From JARRNE01 sp963824085 (GTDB taxonomy: Bacteria > Pseudomonadota > Gammaproteobacteria > Chromatiales > Chromatiaceae): a DNA stretch of 64,000 nt. The notes under the pieces are model-generated. The model made no database searches, was not told the DNA's origin, and worked only from the letters and a program-made list of their open reading frames with translations. The first letter of the stretch is position 1. Each line of letters opens with the position of its first letter. A program made the translations under genes and the position numbers. Of this stretch, positions 9,666 through 18,565 are shown in pieces. The stretch is taken from assembly GCA_963824085.1 (NCBI GenBank), contig CAWGNT010000004.1, positions 115,194 through 179,193 on the forward strand. The letters run 5' to 3'.

Positions 9666-9869
9666 GTGGTTCCCCCGACAGAGATCCCAAGCCTGGCTGC
9701 ACGGCTGGCGGGTATCGTGGCGCTCGATGCGGCACCGCTCTCCCACACCATGATCCGGCCCTTCGGAGCCGCAATCTACACCGTCATCTTGGGCAGGGAC
9801 GAGGCGGCGCACCTGCGCGAGGGAGAGGAGATTCTGCTGGACGGCTTTACCGGCCTGATCGGCGGTCCG
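9666..9869 (+). pseudogene. Remnant of a PEP-utilising enzyme swivel domain
   Basis: About 68 codons resemble the mobile phosphohistidine domain of PEP synthase-like enzymes: PSLAARLAGIVALDAAPLSH, then GAAIYTVILG and HLREGEEILLDGFTGLI. In intact relatives this follows a long ATP-grasp domain and the motif before SH is TGG-x-SH; here it is shortened and nothing upstream or downstream belongs to the enzyme. No good start codon or ribosome site belongs to it. I read it as a leftover of a deleted gene. The similarity is remembered, not computed. Confidence 0.4.
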
Positions 9870-9946
9870 TTGGAAACGCACGCCGCTCCGCCTCCCTGTG
9901 GCCCGGTATGGGGCGCCGCTGGCAACCCAGGACGGGTCGCGATGCC

Positions 9947-10087
9947 TCAATCCCCACGTCGCTCGCGCTCGCGACGTAGCTCTGCGCCCAGCAGCGCTAC
10001 CAGATCGCTGAGCTGTGCGGCCCGGACGATCGATTCGTGACGATCGACGATCACGACCTCACGATGGCAGACGGTTCCGACGGACAT
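9947..10087 (-). pseudogene. CBS-domain protein gene with large internal deletion (46 aa left)
   Basis: The ATG at 10087 has a strong gggggag ribosome site. The product begins MSVGTVCHREVVIVDRHESI and ends LVALLGAELRRERERRGD. The first half matches the opening of small CBS-domain regulators and the second half matches their closing helix. Those proteins are about 140 residues, so roughly 95 residues are missing between VRAAQ and LSDLVALL while the frame is kept. It may still be translated as a 46-residue peptide, but it cannot form a CBS pair that binds nucleotides. Confidence 0.5.
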
Positions 10088-10101
10088 GAGACTCCCCCGA
10101 C

Positions 10102-10407
10102 TCATTTCTCCACACGTTCCAGGAGTCTCTCCAGCTGCTTCGCGAGGGCATCCCAGACACCCATGGGACCTGACTGCTCGACCTCATGCTGCTGCCACTC
10201 GCCGGCGGCCTTTTGCTTCATGTCATGCAGCCGCACCGCGTAGGTATCGCGTTTCTTGACCAGCTCGTCCAGCTCGGTGTGGACGTGGGCGTACTCGGGC
10301 AGCTCCCCGACGTGCTCGCGGGCTCGCGCGACCAGCTCGTCGATGTGCCGAAGGCGGGATTCACTCTCGCGGATATGTTGCTCAGCCAAACGGTTGACGT
10401 CAGTCAT
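10102..10407 (-). CDS. Coiled-coil hypothetical protein, 101 aa
   Basis: The start at 10407 (MTDVNRLAEQHIRES) follows ggaggag. The protein is charged and almost wholly helical, with heptad-like patterns in RLRHIDELVARAREHV and LDELVKKRDTYAVRLHDM. It ends with LERLLERVEK. There is no signal peptide, membrane span or cysteine. It lies 14 bases upstream of the CBS remnant on the same strand, so the two were probably one small operon. Small coiled-coil stress proteins look like this, but I cannot assign a function. Confidence 0.6.
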   Translation of the reverse strand: MTDVNRLAEQHIRESESRLRHIDELVARAREHVGELPEYAHVHTELDELVKKRDTYAVRLHDMKQKAAGEWQQHEVEQSGPMGVWDALAKQLERLLERVEK

Positions 10408-10599
10408 CTGCTCCTCCGGAATCTGAATTGCGGCTTCCACTTATGAGTATTGCCCACTTCCACCGGTTTCGGAGACCCTCCGCTGCTCTTTGGCATTTTT
10501 CGTGTCTCTTCTTTCCCTTCGTGGTGAAATCCTACGCACGCCGCTACGTGCGCGCCGTCGCTTTGAGCAGCCCCGGAATGGGCGCGTGGAGATGAAGAC

Positions 10600-11973
10600 A
10601 TGACCGAGCCAGCCAAGCACTACGATCTGGTCATCATCGGTGCGGGACCCGCGGGGCTCTTCGCCGCACTTCAGCTCGCCGGCCGGCTCGGAGTCCTGGT
10701 CATCGACCGCAAGGCGTCCCCCGGAGGCGCGGGTGGCGCGACGGACGGCAAGCTGAACCTCTCCCCCCACATCGGGTTGGACCTGGAGGAGCTGGGGCTG
10801 TCAGAAACCGATGCGATGGAGCGCATCGAGAGGGTGGATCGGGTATTCCTCGAGCACGGCGCGGATCCCACTCTCCACGGCCTGGACGAGGGCCGCATCC
10901 GGTGGTGGCTGGAGCGGGTCTCCTGGGTACGCCGTACGACCCCGAAGGATGACTGGGACATCCAGCTGGTGCCGGTCAGGCAGCGCCACATGGGCACGGA
11001 CTTCGCGCATCGAGTCACGGCCGCGATGGCGGACACCATCGGCCGGCGCGGGGGACGATTCCTGCTCGAGACGGAGGTCACCGATGTGCAGGCGGAAGCA
11101 AGTGGGGGCTTCCTGATCGAAACCTCCCGCGGTCCATTTCGCTCGAGCTTCCTGCTCGCCTCGCCGGGCCGCGAGGGCGCCCATTGGTTCCGAGAGAAGG
11201 CGCGGGGTCTGGGTGTTCAGACGAGGTACGGCGCGATCGACATCGGCTGCCGCGTGGAGGTGGCGTCCGCCGTGTACGACGAGATCACGGCGGTGCTCTA
11301 TGACCCCAAGTTCATCTTCTCCACCCCGACGCATCAGGACCGCACCCGCACCTTCTGCACCAATCCGGGCGGCCGCGTACGGGTGGAGGAGCATCGGGGC
11401 TTCCGTCTGGTGAACGGAGATGCGCTGAAGGCCGCCAAGACGTCCAACACGAACTTCGCGATCCTCAACACCGTGACCATGACGGAGCCCCTTCAGGACA
11501 CGGCCGAGATGGGTCAGCAGATCGCCCGCTTCGCCAACTTCTGGGGCGGCGGCAACAGCCTGGTCGTCCAGCGCTGGGGCGACCTGCTGGCGGGCCGGCG
11601 ATCCAAGGCGCAGACCTTTTTCTCGGCGGACCTGGGCTTCGACAAGCTGATGCCGACCCTGCCGCCGGGACCAGGGGTCACGCCGGGCGACATCTCCTTC
11701 GCCTATCCGGGGCGGATCGTGCGCAACCTTCAGGAAAGCCTTGAGCTGCTCGCCAGAGTCATCCCCGGTGTGGCCCACCCCTCGACCACGATCTTTGTCC
11801 CGGAGATCAAGTTCTACGACGTCCGCTATCCGACGAGCCGGGAGCTGGAGACCAATGTTCCGGGCCTCTTCGTCGCCGGCGACGGTGCCGGAAAGTCACG
11901 CGGCATCGTCGGCGCGGCGCTCAACGGCGTGCTGGCAGCAGAAGGTATCCTGCGACGGGCGGGTTTAGGCTAG
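10600..11973 (+). CDS. NAD(P)/FAD-dependent dehydrogenase (COG2509-like)
   Basis: The 457-residue flavoprotein opens with the dinucleotide-binding motif VIIGAGPAGLFAALQLA and a following acidic strand end (VLVIDRK). A second FAD contact, LFVAGDGAGKSRGIVGAA, lies near the C-terminus. The middle holds the substrate domain, including FCTNPGGRV and YDVRYPTSRELE, as in uncharacterised FAD-dependent dehydrogenases of this group. A ribosome site (ggag) precedes the ATG at 10600. The gene is monocistronic and soluble; the substrate is unknown. Confidence 0.85.
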   Translation: MTEPAKHYDLVIIGAGPAGLFAALQLAGRLGVLVIDRKASPGGAGGATDGKLNLSPHIGLDLEELGLSETDAMERIERVDRVFLEHGADPTLHGLDEGRIRWWLERVSWVRRTTPKDDWDIQLVPVRQRHMGTDFAHRVTAAMADTIGRRGGRFLLETEVTDVQAEASGGFLIETSRGPFRSSFLLASPGREGAHWFREKARGLGVQTRYGAIDIGCRVEVASAVYDEITAVLYDPKFIFSTPTHQDRTRTFCTNPGGRVRVEEHRGFRLVNGDALKAAKTSNTNFAILNTVTMTEPLQDTAEMGQQIARFANFWGGGNSLVVQRWGDLLAGRRSKAQTFFSADLGFDKLMPTLPPGPGVTPGDISFAYPGRIVRNLQESLELLARVIPGVAHPSTTIFVPEIKFYDVRYPTSRELETNVPGLFVAGDGAGKSRGIVGAALNGVLAAEGILRRAGLG

Positions 11974-12030
11974 CACAGCCGCGCCGAAATCCCGGCAACT
12001 ACGCGATTCTCTTCTCGGTTGTCGGTTTTC

Positions 12031-12133
12031 CGGGGTTGGGTTACGGTCGTCGGGGGACACCGTGAATACCTCCATGTAGCTTGACGGCGGCTTCCCTGCT
12101 ACCAACACCTCCGGCGCCCGCAACCCAACCCCG
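12031..12133. repeat. Dispersed palindromic element, copy 1
   Basis: The arms cggggttgggtt and aacccaaccccg enclose the family core gtgaatacctccatgtag followed by a small hairpin (ggcggcttccctgctacc). At least seven further recognisable copies lie in the window. It sits just downstream of the FAD dehydrogenase and may form its transcript end. Confidence 0.75.
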
Positions 12134-12289
12134 CAGGCTAGAGCCGAAACGTTGCAGCCGACAGGTACGGCGCTGTTACCGGCACTTCGGTGCCGCCCTA
12201 TCAGCAGCTCATCACGGTTGGCGGCTCCCTGCCTCTGGTCCTGGAATCGCTGCGCGGCGCGTGCACTCACCGGCACGCGATTGACCTGC

Positions 12290-12762
12290 CCGAGCCTCGC
12301 CGTCTCCGCCTGAAAGATATCGATGAAGCGCTGTTGGAACCTGCGCAGTTACTTGCTTCGCAGGTGGGCGAACGTGGTCACCTCCCAGGGGAAGAGATGG
12401 CTCAAGTCCCGTCTCGCGAGGTCGGCGTCGGCTTCGGGCTGGTAGGCCATGTCGGCAATGATCCCAACCCCTAGGTTTTCGCGCACGTATGTCTTGATCA
12501 CGTCGGTGTCGGCCGCCCCCAGCACCACGTGCGGACGCAGTCCTTCGCGCGCGAACGCGTTGCTCATGTTTCCACGGCCCGTAAAGCCGAACACGTACGT
12601 GACGATCGGGTATGCACAGAGCACCTCCAGAGTGAGCGGCTTGCGATCTAACACCGGGTGCCCCCTCTGAGCGACGAGGCAGCGGTTCCAGCGATAGCAG
12701 GGCACGGCAAGGAGGGCTAGGAACGGTATAGTTTCGGAAGAAGCACGGATTTTCGGCAGCAT
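12290..12762 (-). pseudogene. cysB-like LysR regulator, 3' half only, with a nonsense codon
   Basis: The readable part corresponds to the sulfate/acetylserine-sensing domain of CysB or Cbl: VPCYRWNRCLVAQRGHP, LTLEVLCAYPIVTYVFGFTG and DVIKTYVRENLGVGII. The DNA-binding helix-turn-helix half is absent. A TAA at 12349-12351 interrupts the C-terminal end, after which the same frame continues with LRRFQQRFIDIF, the family's closing helix. CysB normally has about 325 residues. The copy is dead as a regulator. Whether another cysB exists in the genome cannot be seen. Confidence 0.7.
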
Positions 12763-12864
12763 TTTTGCGCTGCCGGAGCGCCTTGTTTAGACTGTCGCGG
12801 TTTAACGTCGGCGAGGCACCGTCGGTGCACCTACCCCACCTCCAGACACCCCGGCATCCAAGCG

Positions 12865-15051
12865 ATGAACCGGTATTCGGCTGGCCGCATCATGTCGTCT
12901 GAACAGCGCCCCCTCTACCTAGTCCTCATCAGCGTCCACGGCTTGATCCGGGGGAACGACCTCGAGCTTGGCCGTGACGCGGACACCGGCGGTCAAACCA
13001 AGTATGTGGTCGAGCTCGCCCGCGCCCTGGCCGAGCGTCCGGACGTCGAGCGAGTCGACCTCCTCACTCGGCGGGTCCACGACCCGAACGTCAGCACCGA
13101 CTACGCCGTACCCGTCGAGCCCATCGGCGAGAAGGCGCGTATCCTGCGCATCGATGCGGGTCCGCCGGAATACATTCCCAAAGAAGCACTGTGGGACCAT
13201 CTTGACACCTTTGCCGACAATGCATCGACCCTACTCCGAGACGCCGAGCGGCCTCCCGACCTGATCCACTCTCATTACGCGGACGCCGGCTATGTCGGGG
13301 CGCGCCTGGCCCATCAGCTCGGCGTGCCGCTGGTTCATACCGGGCACTCCTTGGGCCGGTTGAAGCGGCGGCGCCTACTGGCCTCCGGCCTCGATCGGGA
13401 GACCATCGAGACCAGGTACAACATGGCCCGCCGCATCGAGGCGGAGGAAGAGATCCTCGGCGCGGCCAGCTTGGTCATCGCCAGCACGACCAACGAAATC
13501 GAAGAGCAGTACGCGCTCTATGACCATTATCAGCCCGAGCGGATGCGGGTAGTGCCGCCGGGGACGGACCTTGAGCGCTTCCATCCGCCGGACGGCAGCG
13601 AGCGCAAGGCGCCCGTCGCCAAGGAGCTTGCCCGCTTCCTGCGTTCCCCGGAAAAGTCGATCATCCTCGCCCTCTCCCGCCCCGACGAGCGCAAAAACAT
13701 CGCCACACTCGTTGAGGCCTATGGCGAGTCCAGGGAGCTGCAGAACATTGCCAATTTGCTCCTCGTCGCCGGCAACCGGGACGATATCCGGGAGCTCGAC
13801 AGCGGCAGTCAGCAGGTCCTGACAGACATCCTTCTGCTCATCGACACCCACGACTTGTACGGCCGCGTCGCCTATCCGAAACACCACCGCGCCGACGAAG
13901 TCCCGATCTTCTATCGCCTGGCTGCTGCATCCCGCGGCGTGTTCATCAACCCTGCACTGACCGAGCCGTTCGGCCTCACCCTGATCGAGGCCGCCGCCAG
14001 CGGGCTGCCGATCGTGGCCACCGAGGACGGGGGTCCCCAGGACATCGTCTCCCACTGCCGGAACGGCATCCTTATCGATCCGCTCGACAAGTCCGCGATG
14101 ATCAAGGCGCTGCTGAGGGTCCTGAGCGATGCGAGTCGCTGGCGCACCCTGGCGAAGAACGGTCTCGCGGGTGTCAAGGCCCATTATTCGTGGCAGGCCC
14201 ACGCGGAACGCTATATGGAAGAGATTCATGCCCTGGTGCAGGAGATCCGCCCCCCGCTGCGGCCGCCCGCACCCCGCCGCCCCATGCTCTACCACGACCG
14301 CGCCATCTTCACGGACTTGGACCAGAACCTCCTGGGCGACCCGGACTCACTCGCCGACTTCGTTCGTGTGGTGCGCGACAATAGGAAGTGCGCCACATTC
14401 GGTATAGCGACGGGCCGCCGGCTCGACTCCGCGCTGGCAGTGATGAAGCGTTACGGGATTCCGCAGCCCGACGTCCTCATCACGTGTCTGGGTACCGAGA
14501 TCTATTACGCACCCCAGCTCACCGCTGACAAGGCGTGGACGCAGCACATCGACCATCTGTGGTATCCGCGACGTGTGCGCTCAGTGCTCGCCGAGGTGCC
14601 GGGGCTGACGCTCCAGGAAAAGAACGAGCAGAGCCGTTTCAAGGTGAGCTTCTTCATCGACACGGAGCAGGCGCCGCCCTTGGACGAGATCAGCAGTCTG
14701 CTCCACAAGGCAGACCTGAGCGTAAACCTGGTTCAGTCCTTCGGACAGTTCTTGGACATCGTGCCCGCGCGGGCATCCAAGGGGCTGGCTCTCCGCTACT
14801 TCGCCCACCAGTGGGGCATCCCGGTCGAGCACATCTTGGCCGCCGGCGGCTCCGGCGCGGACGAGGACATGATGCGCGGCAACACGCTGGCGGTGGTTGT
14901 AGCCAACCGCCACCACGAGGAGCTGTCCCGCTTGATGGAAGTCGAGCGCATCTACTTCGCGACCAAGCCGTACGCCGCAGGCATCCTGGAGGCCGTCGAT
15001 CATTACGATTTCTACCGCGCTTGCCAGGTGCCGGCGGCAACCAGTGAGTAG
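12865..15051 (+). CDS. sps: Sucrose-phosphate synthase with C-terminal HAD domain
   Basis: The 728-residue enzyme transfers glucose from a nucleotide sugar to fructose-6-phosphate. The glycosyltransferase part (about 15-470) shows SVHGLIRGNDLELGRDADTG, GGQTKYVVELARAL, HSHYADAGYV, the nucleotide-binding LSRPDERKN and the FGLTLIEAAASGLPIVATED donor loop. A sucrose-phosphatase-like HAD domain follows (about 480-720), beginning FTDLDQNLLGD. The HAD motif DxDxT is altered (D-L-D-Q-N), so this domain may be regulatory rather than catalytic. The ATG at 12865 is used; 12892 (MSSEQRP) is possible and neither has a clear ribosome site. The phosphatase gene lies about 60 bases downstream. Sucrose made this way is usually an osmolyte. 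Confidence 0.9.
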   Translation: MNRYSAGRIMSSEQRPLYLVLISVHGLIRGNDLELGRDADTGGQTKYVVELARALAERPDVERVDLLTRRVHDPNVSTDYAVPVEPIGEKARILRIDAGPPEYIPKEALWDHLDTFADNASTLLRDAERPPDLIHSHYADAGYVGARLAHQLGVPLVHTGHSLGRLKRRRLLASGLDRETIETRYNMARRIEAEEEILGAASLVIASTTNEIEEQYALYDHYQPERMRVVPPGTDLERFHPPDGSERKAPVAKELARFLRSPEKSIILALSRPDERKNIATLVEAYGESRELQNIANLLLVAGNRDDIRELDSGSQQVLTDILLLIDTHDLYGRVAYPKHHRADEVPIFYRLAAASRGVFINPALTEPFGLTLIEAAASGLPIVATEDGGPQDIVSHCRNGILIDPLDKSAMIKALLRVLSDASRWRTLAKNGLAGVKAHYSWQAHAERYMEEIHALVQEIRPPLRPPAPRRPMLYHDRAIFTDLDQNLLGDPDSLADFVRVVRDNRKCATFGIATGRRLDSALAVMKRYGIPQPDVLITCLGTEIYYAPQLTADKAWTQHIDHLWYPRRVRSVLAEVPGLTLQEKNEQSRFKVSFFIDTEQAPPLDEISSLLHKADLSVNLVQSFGQFLDIVPARASKGLALRYFAHQWGIPVEHILAAGGSGADEDMMRGNTLAVVVANRHHEELSRLMEVERIYFATKPYAAGILEAVDHYDFYRACQVPAATSE

Positions 15052-15113
15052 CGACTTGCGGATATTGTCCCAACCCGAGGCCATCGGCCTTTCATGACTC
15101 AGGTGTGACCCAC

Positions 15114-15962
15114 ATGACACAACACGACGGGCGCATCCTCGTCTGTACCGACCTCGACCGGACGCTCCTTCCGAACGGGGACGCCCCCGAATCGCCGGAT
15201 GCGCGACCACGATTCGGCGCCCTCACGCAACATCCGGAGGTGACGCTCGCATACGTAACGGGGCGCCACCGGGAGCTCGTGCTCGCGGCCATCGGCGAGT
15301 TCGGCATCCCGGTCCCCGCGTTCGTCATCAGCGACGTCGGCTCGACCATCTTCCGGATCGAGGACGGGGTCTGGTCCGCATGGGACGCCTGGGGCACGCG
15401 GATCGCAAAGGACTGGGGTGGCTGGAGTCGCAGTCAGCTTGCCGACCTGCTGGAAGGTATACCGGGGTTGCGCCTTCAAGAGCCGGAGAAACAGGGGATC
15501 TTCAAGCTAAGCTACTACGCGCCCGAGGATTGGGACCGCGCGACCCACCTCCCCGACATCGAAGAAAGGCTGCAGACGGCGGGGGTATGGGCGAGTCTCA
15601 TTTGGAGCCTGGACGAGACGACAGGCACCGGCCTTTTCGACCTGCTCCCGGCGAGGGCGACCAAACGCCACGCCATCGAGTTCCTGATGGAGGAGGAAGG
15701 ATTCGCCTCGGAGAACACCGTGTGTGCGGGCGACAGCGGCAATGACCTCCCAGTCCTCACCAGTTCCCTTCAGGCGGTACTTGTGGCCAATGCCACCGAC
15801 GCAGTTCGCACGGAGGCCCTTGCCGAGGCGGAGCGCCAGAGAACTGTGGACACCCTGTACCTCGCCCAGGGCGAATTCCGGGGGATGAACGGCAATTACG
15901 CCGCCGGCATCCTGGAGGGGCTCGCCCACTACATACCGGCGACGGCGGACATGTGGTCCTGA
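15114..15962 (+). CDS. spp: Sucrose-6-phosphate phosphatase (HAD family)
   Basis: The 282-residue HAD phosphatase has motif I CTDLDRTLLPNG (DxDxT, intact), motif II in YVTGRHRE, a late lysine in ARATKRHAIEFL and motif IV in GDSGNDLPVL. It should release free sucrose from the product of the synthase directly upstream, about 60 bases away on the same strand, forming a two-gene operon. The ATG at 15114 is chosen; a GTG three codons earlier is also open. The length fits bacterial and plant catalytic domains. Confidence 0.9.
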   Translation: MTQHDGRILVCTDLDRTLLPNGDAPESPDARPRFGALTQHPEVTLAYVTGRHRELVLAAIGEFGIPVPAFVISDVGSTIFRIEDGVWSAWDAWGTRIAKDWGGWSRSQLADLLEGIPGLRLQEPEKQGIFKLSYYAPEDWDRATHLPDIEERLQTAGVWASLIWSLDETTGTGLFDLLPARATKRHAIEFLMEEEGFASENTVCAGDSGNDLPVLTSSLQAVLVANATDAVRTEALAEAERQRTVDTLYLAQGEFRGMNGNYAAGILEGLAHYIPATADMWS

Positions 15963-16000
15963 GCGATACGTTTCGCACTTGGGTTTTGCGTCTTTTCCTG

Positions 16001-16080
16001 GGCCGGGTTGGACCCACCGAGGGACGCCATAAACAAACCGTTTCGTTCTCGCCGGCACCGAGGGTCCCGCCCGCCCGCAT
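16001..16080. repeat. Dispersed palindromic element, degenerate copy
   Basis: The left part, ggccgggttggaccca then gggacgcc, resembles the left arm of the family. The core gtgaatac is decayed to cataaacaaa and the right arm is only partly kept. It lies just after the sucrose phosphatase gene. Confidence 0.4.
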
Positions 16081-16241
16081 CCGCCTTGCTGTCTAGAAAC
16101 CTTGAGCGGGCAACATCTCTCCGTCTGATTCACGCTTTTGCAGCGCAGCATGAATCATCAGTCGTCCGTCCGCGGCGACGCCTCACCAGGGCTTTGATGA
16201 TTGTCCTCGAGCTTGCGAATGGCGCCGAACGCATAGGATGC

Positions 16242-16278
16242 GCTGTGCGCACCACCAGCGCCCAACGGTGCGCACAGC
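16242..16278. repeat. Perfect 12-bp inverted repeat, 13-base loop
   Basis: The arms gctgtgcgcacc and ggtgcgcacagc are exact reverse complements. There is no T-run after it, so an intrinsic terminator is unlikely; it may be a REP-like element. Confidence 0.6.
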
Positions 16279-16593
16279 ACACCCTGCCGAGCGTAAGTGC
16301 GAGCAACCTCTTTCGCCCAGCATCGGTCATTCCTTCTCGGTCGACGCCGACTGCGACGTCTCGTTAGACCTGCAGCTGCTCTCCGGCCGTATCGGCCCAG
16401 ATTGAGCCGGTCCAGGCGCGATGCGCTCCCCGTCAGAAAGCCTGGTATGCGGGGTATTTCTCCCTCTAATCAACGCCTTGTATTATTGGCCCGATATCTG
16501 CTTAGAAAGAAGTGCCGACCTCCTATGTGACTCGGCAAAATCCCAGAAACCCTGTCCGCCCGATGGGCGGGCAATACTCACCCGGAGAGCACA

Positions 16594-17076
16594 ATGATTC
16601 TTCTCGACTTCGGCGGCACGATTAAAGGTGACTCGGAACAGGACGGACACAAGGACTGGATCAATCTGCATTCGCTCTCGCTTGGCGTCAACCGCGCAGT
16701 CACCACGAGCGGCGCGGGCAAGGACCGCGATACCAGTACGCCCTCCATCGCGGAGGTCGGGTGCACGAAGGTGTCTGACATTTCGTCCAACGACCTGTTC
16801 GCGCAGTCCATTTACGGGAAAAAGATCTGCGACAAGGCAGAGGTTCACTTCATCCAGACCGGCGGAGAGGGAGCCGATCAGGTCTACATGAAGTACGAGC
16901 TCTACGAGCCCATCATCTCGTCGTACTCGCTCTCGAGCGGCGGTGAGCGCCCCATGGAGAGCTTCTCCATCAACTTCACCAAGATCATTCAGAAGTACAG
17001 CCAGTTCGACGCTGGCGGGAAGGTCACGCAGGCCACCGACAAGGGCTACGATCTCAAGACCGGAAAGCCGACCTGA
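16594..17076 (+). CDS. hcp: Hcp1-family type VI secretion tube protein, orphan
   Basis: The 160-residue product begins MILLDFGGTIKGDSEQDGH and carries the family pattern (SLSLGVNRAV, STPSIAEVGCTKVSD, FIQTGGEG, YELYEPIISSYSLSSGGE, ESFSINFTKI). Hcp hexamers stack into the type VI inner tube and also carry effectors. The ATG follows ggagag at a good distance. No other type VI gene is nearby, so it is an orphan copy that would depend on a system elsewhere, or is the trace of one. Its AT-richer, lysine-rich coding style differs a little from its neighbours. Confidence 0.9.
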   Translation: MILLDFGGTIKGDSEQDGHKDWINLHSLSLGVNRAVTTSGAGKDRDTSTPSIAEVGCTKVSDISSNDLFAQSIYGKKICDKAEVHFIQTGGEGADQVYMKYELYEPIISSYSLSSGGERPMESFSINFTKIIQKYSQFDAGGKVTQATDKGYDLKTGKPT

Positions 17077-17117
17077 CCGCGAAGGGATGGCGGGCGAACC
17101 TTCGACCGAGCGGCGCA

Positions 17118-17137
17118 GCTCCGGAAATAGCCGGAGC
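17118..17137 (+). terminator. Weak stem-loop after hcp
   Basis: gctccgg and ccggagc pair around a six-base loop 42 bases after the hcp stop. There is no U-tract, so its role as a terminator is only possible. Confidence 0.3.
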
Positions 17138-17280
17138 GCGCACCGTCAGCTGTCTCCGCGACAGCGGCGGGAGAAACCTTACACCAGCCTCCGACGGGTC
17201 CCGAATGGACCCGCCGCCGCGGGGCGATCCAGAGGAGCTGATGCCAACTATTCCTTTCGGACGTGAGTTTTTCGCTTTTC

Positions 17281-17382
17281 GGGGCCGGGTTGCACCCACC
17301 GGGAGGCGGCGTGAATACATCCCTGTTGCCTTGACGGCAGCCTCCTTGCTGCCGACACTCCCGGCGGGTGCAACCCGGCCCC
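17281..17382. repeat. Dispersed palindromic element, best-preserved copy
   Basis: The outer arms ggggccgggttgcaccc and gggtgcaacccggcccc are perfect 17-bp inverted repeats. The core reads gtgaatacatccctgttg and holds an inner hairpin, cggcag...ctgccg. This copy is a good family reference. Confidence 0.85.
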
Positions 17383-17458
17383 TTAGGCAGCGAACCGAAA
17401 AGGCCACGTGAGCTACGTATACCGGTCTGCAGTTCAGGGGGCTCGGATACACCTAGCC

Positions 17459-17758
17459 TCAGCGAATGACCGAGACCTGGATACCGCCCAGGAGCATGGC
17501 GGTCAGAACGGCGCTCGCCTCGGCCCGTCCGACGGCGACTCGGTGCGCTCCTCGAAACACGCCGTGTACATCGAGATGCAGCTGGTCGATTTCGAGCTTG
17601 ACGCCAAGACCGCGAAAGACCGCATACAGCACTTCGGCAACCGGGCTCTGCGGCGAGTCCGTAAAGTACAGAAGCTCGCGGGGATAGGAATAACAAACGC
17701 GCCCGCTCGTGAGACGATAGAAAATCTCCGACTCACAACAATTGCAGGCAAAGTCCAT
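17459..17758 (-). CDS. Hypothetical protein with Cys pair, about 99 aa
   Basis: The product starts MDFACNCCESEIFYRLTSG and continues with PRELLYFTDSPQSP and VEVKLEIDQL-like alternating residues. It ends MLLGGIQVSVIR. A CxCC cluster near the N-terminus could bind metal. The frame is open to a GTG at 17824, so the start is uncertain. The composition looks like real protein, more so than the overlapping plus-strand frame. No family is recognised and it has no operon partner. Confidence 0.4.
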   Translation of the reverse strand: MDFACNCCESEIFYRLTSGRVCYSYPRELLYFTDSPQSPVAEVLYAVFRGLGVKLEIDQLHLDVHGVFRGAHRVAVGRAEASAVLTAMLLGGIQVSVIR

Positions 17759-18187
17759 CGCTGGTCCGGCAGCCCTGCAAGCAAGTGCGCTCGCGTAGTT
17801 CAAGGGACCGACGCCTCCGGCCACGGTGTTTTTTCGCTCCGACTCTGCGATGGTTCGGGCGGCCGTCTTTGCGTGGGGACGCCTCGCGAGGCCGGGATCA
17901 TCCGCCCGACACCATCATGTGTGGTGTGGCCAACACTACCGCCGGAGATGCTCAGAAATCAATCGTCCGGCGGACAGCGCCGCAGTTATTCCAAACTCGC
18001 CCGGATTTAGCCGAGCGCAGCCGCCGCCGTGACGGGCTCCCGCCAACTTGGCAACGAATCCTTTGCAGTAGCTCCGATGGCGAGCCCAACACCCTGCCGT
18101 CGGCGTGCGCTGAAGGACGTGGTTAGTCGATAAATGAGAAGAGCCGGCAACCACCGGCTCCCTTGACGACACGAGTCAGCTACGCGC

Positions 18188-18565
18188 TTAGATGTTGCCG
18201 CCGCCACCCAGCTCGGTGGAGGCGACCCCTTCGTCAGTGCCCATGCCCGGCGCAACGTCGAACTGGACGCCGGGCCCAGTGTCGGGATCGCCGATCACTA
18301 GCCGGTCATAGGCAGTCAGCCGGTGGTCGCTTCGAGACTCGCGCGGAACGAAGCCTCCCAGGTCATTGTGGACATCCGGATTCCCCTTATAGAGGGTATA
18401 GAGCGAAACCTGAACACCGCTCCGCCCGACCTCGGGGGCCTCCACGCCATAGCGATTGGGGACGCTCGCATCCAGCTCGGGGCTCGCGAAGTTGCCATAG
18501 ATATCGTTGGCCAGGGCCGCGTTTGCGATCAGGATGAGAGCAGACACAGCTATCAAAGTTTTCAT
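18188..18565 (-). CDS. Secreted hypothetical protein, 125 aa
   Basis: The ATG at 18565 follows a ttaggaga ribosome site. The first 20 residues (MKTLIAVSALILIANAALA) are a clear Sec signal peptide with an ALA cleavage site. The mature part begins NDIYGNFASPELD and includes YTLYKGNPDVHNDLGGFVP and RLVIGDPDTGPG. It is acidic, has no cysteine, and ends STELGGGGNI. It is probably periplasmic. I do not recognise the family. Confidence 0.65.
   Translation of the reverse strand: MKTLIAVSALILIANAALANDIYGNFASPELDASVPNRYGVEAPEVGRSGVQVSLYTLYKGNPDVHNDLGGFVPRESRSDHRLTAYDRLVIGDPDTGPGVQFDVAPGMGTDEGVASTELGGGGNI

Larger units (their letters stand above)
15963..16593. other. Intergenic region, about 630 bases, with repeat debris
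   Basis: No supportable gene lies here. It contains a degenerate palindromic element (16001-16080) and a 12-bp hairpin (16242-16278), described separately. Confidence 0.5.

Noticed and set aside
16242..16278. tRNA gene or intrinsic terminator
   Set aside because: It is only a single hairpin without cloverleaf arms or a T-run.
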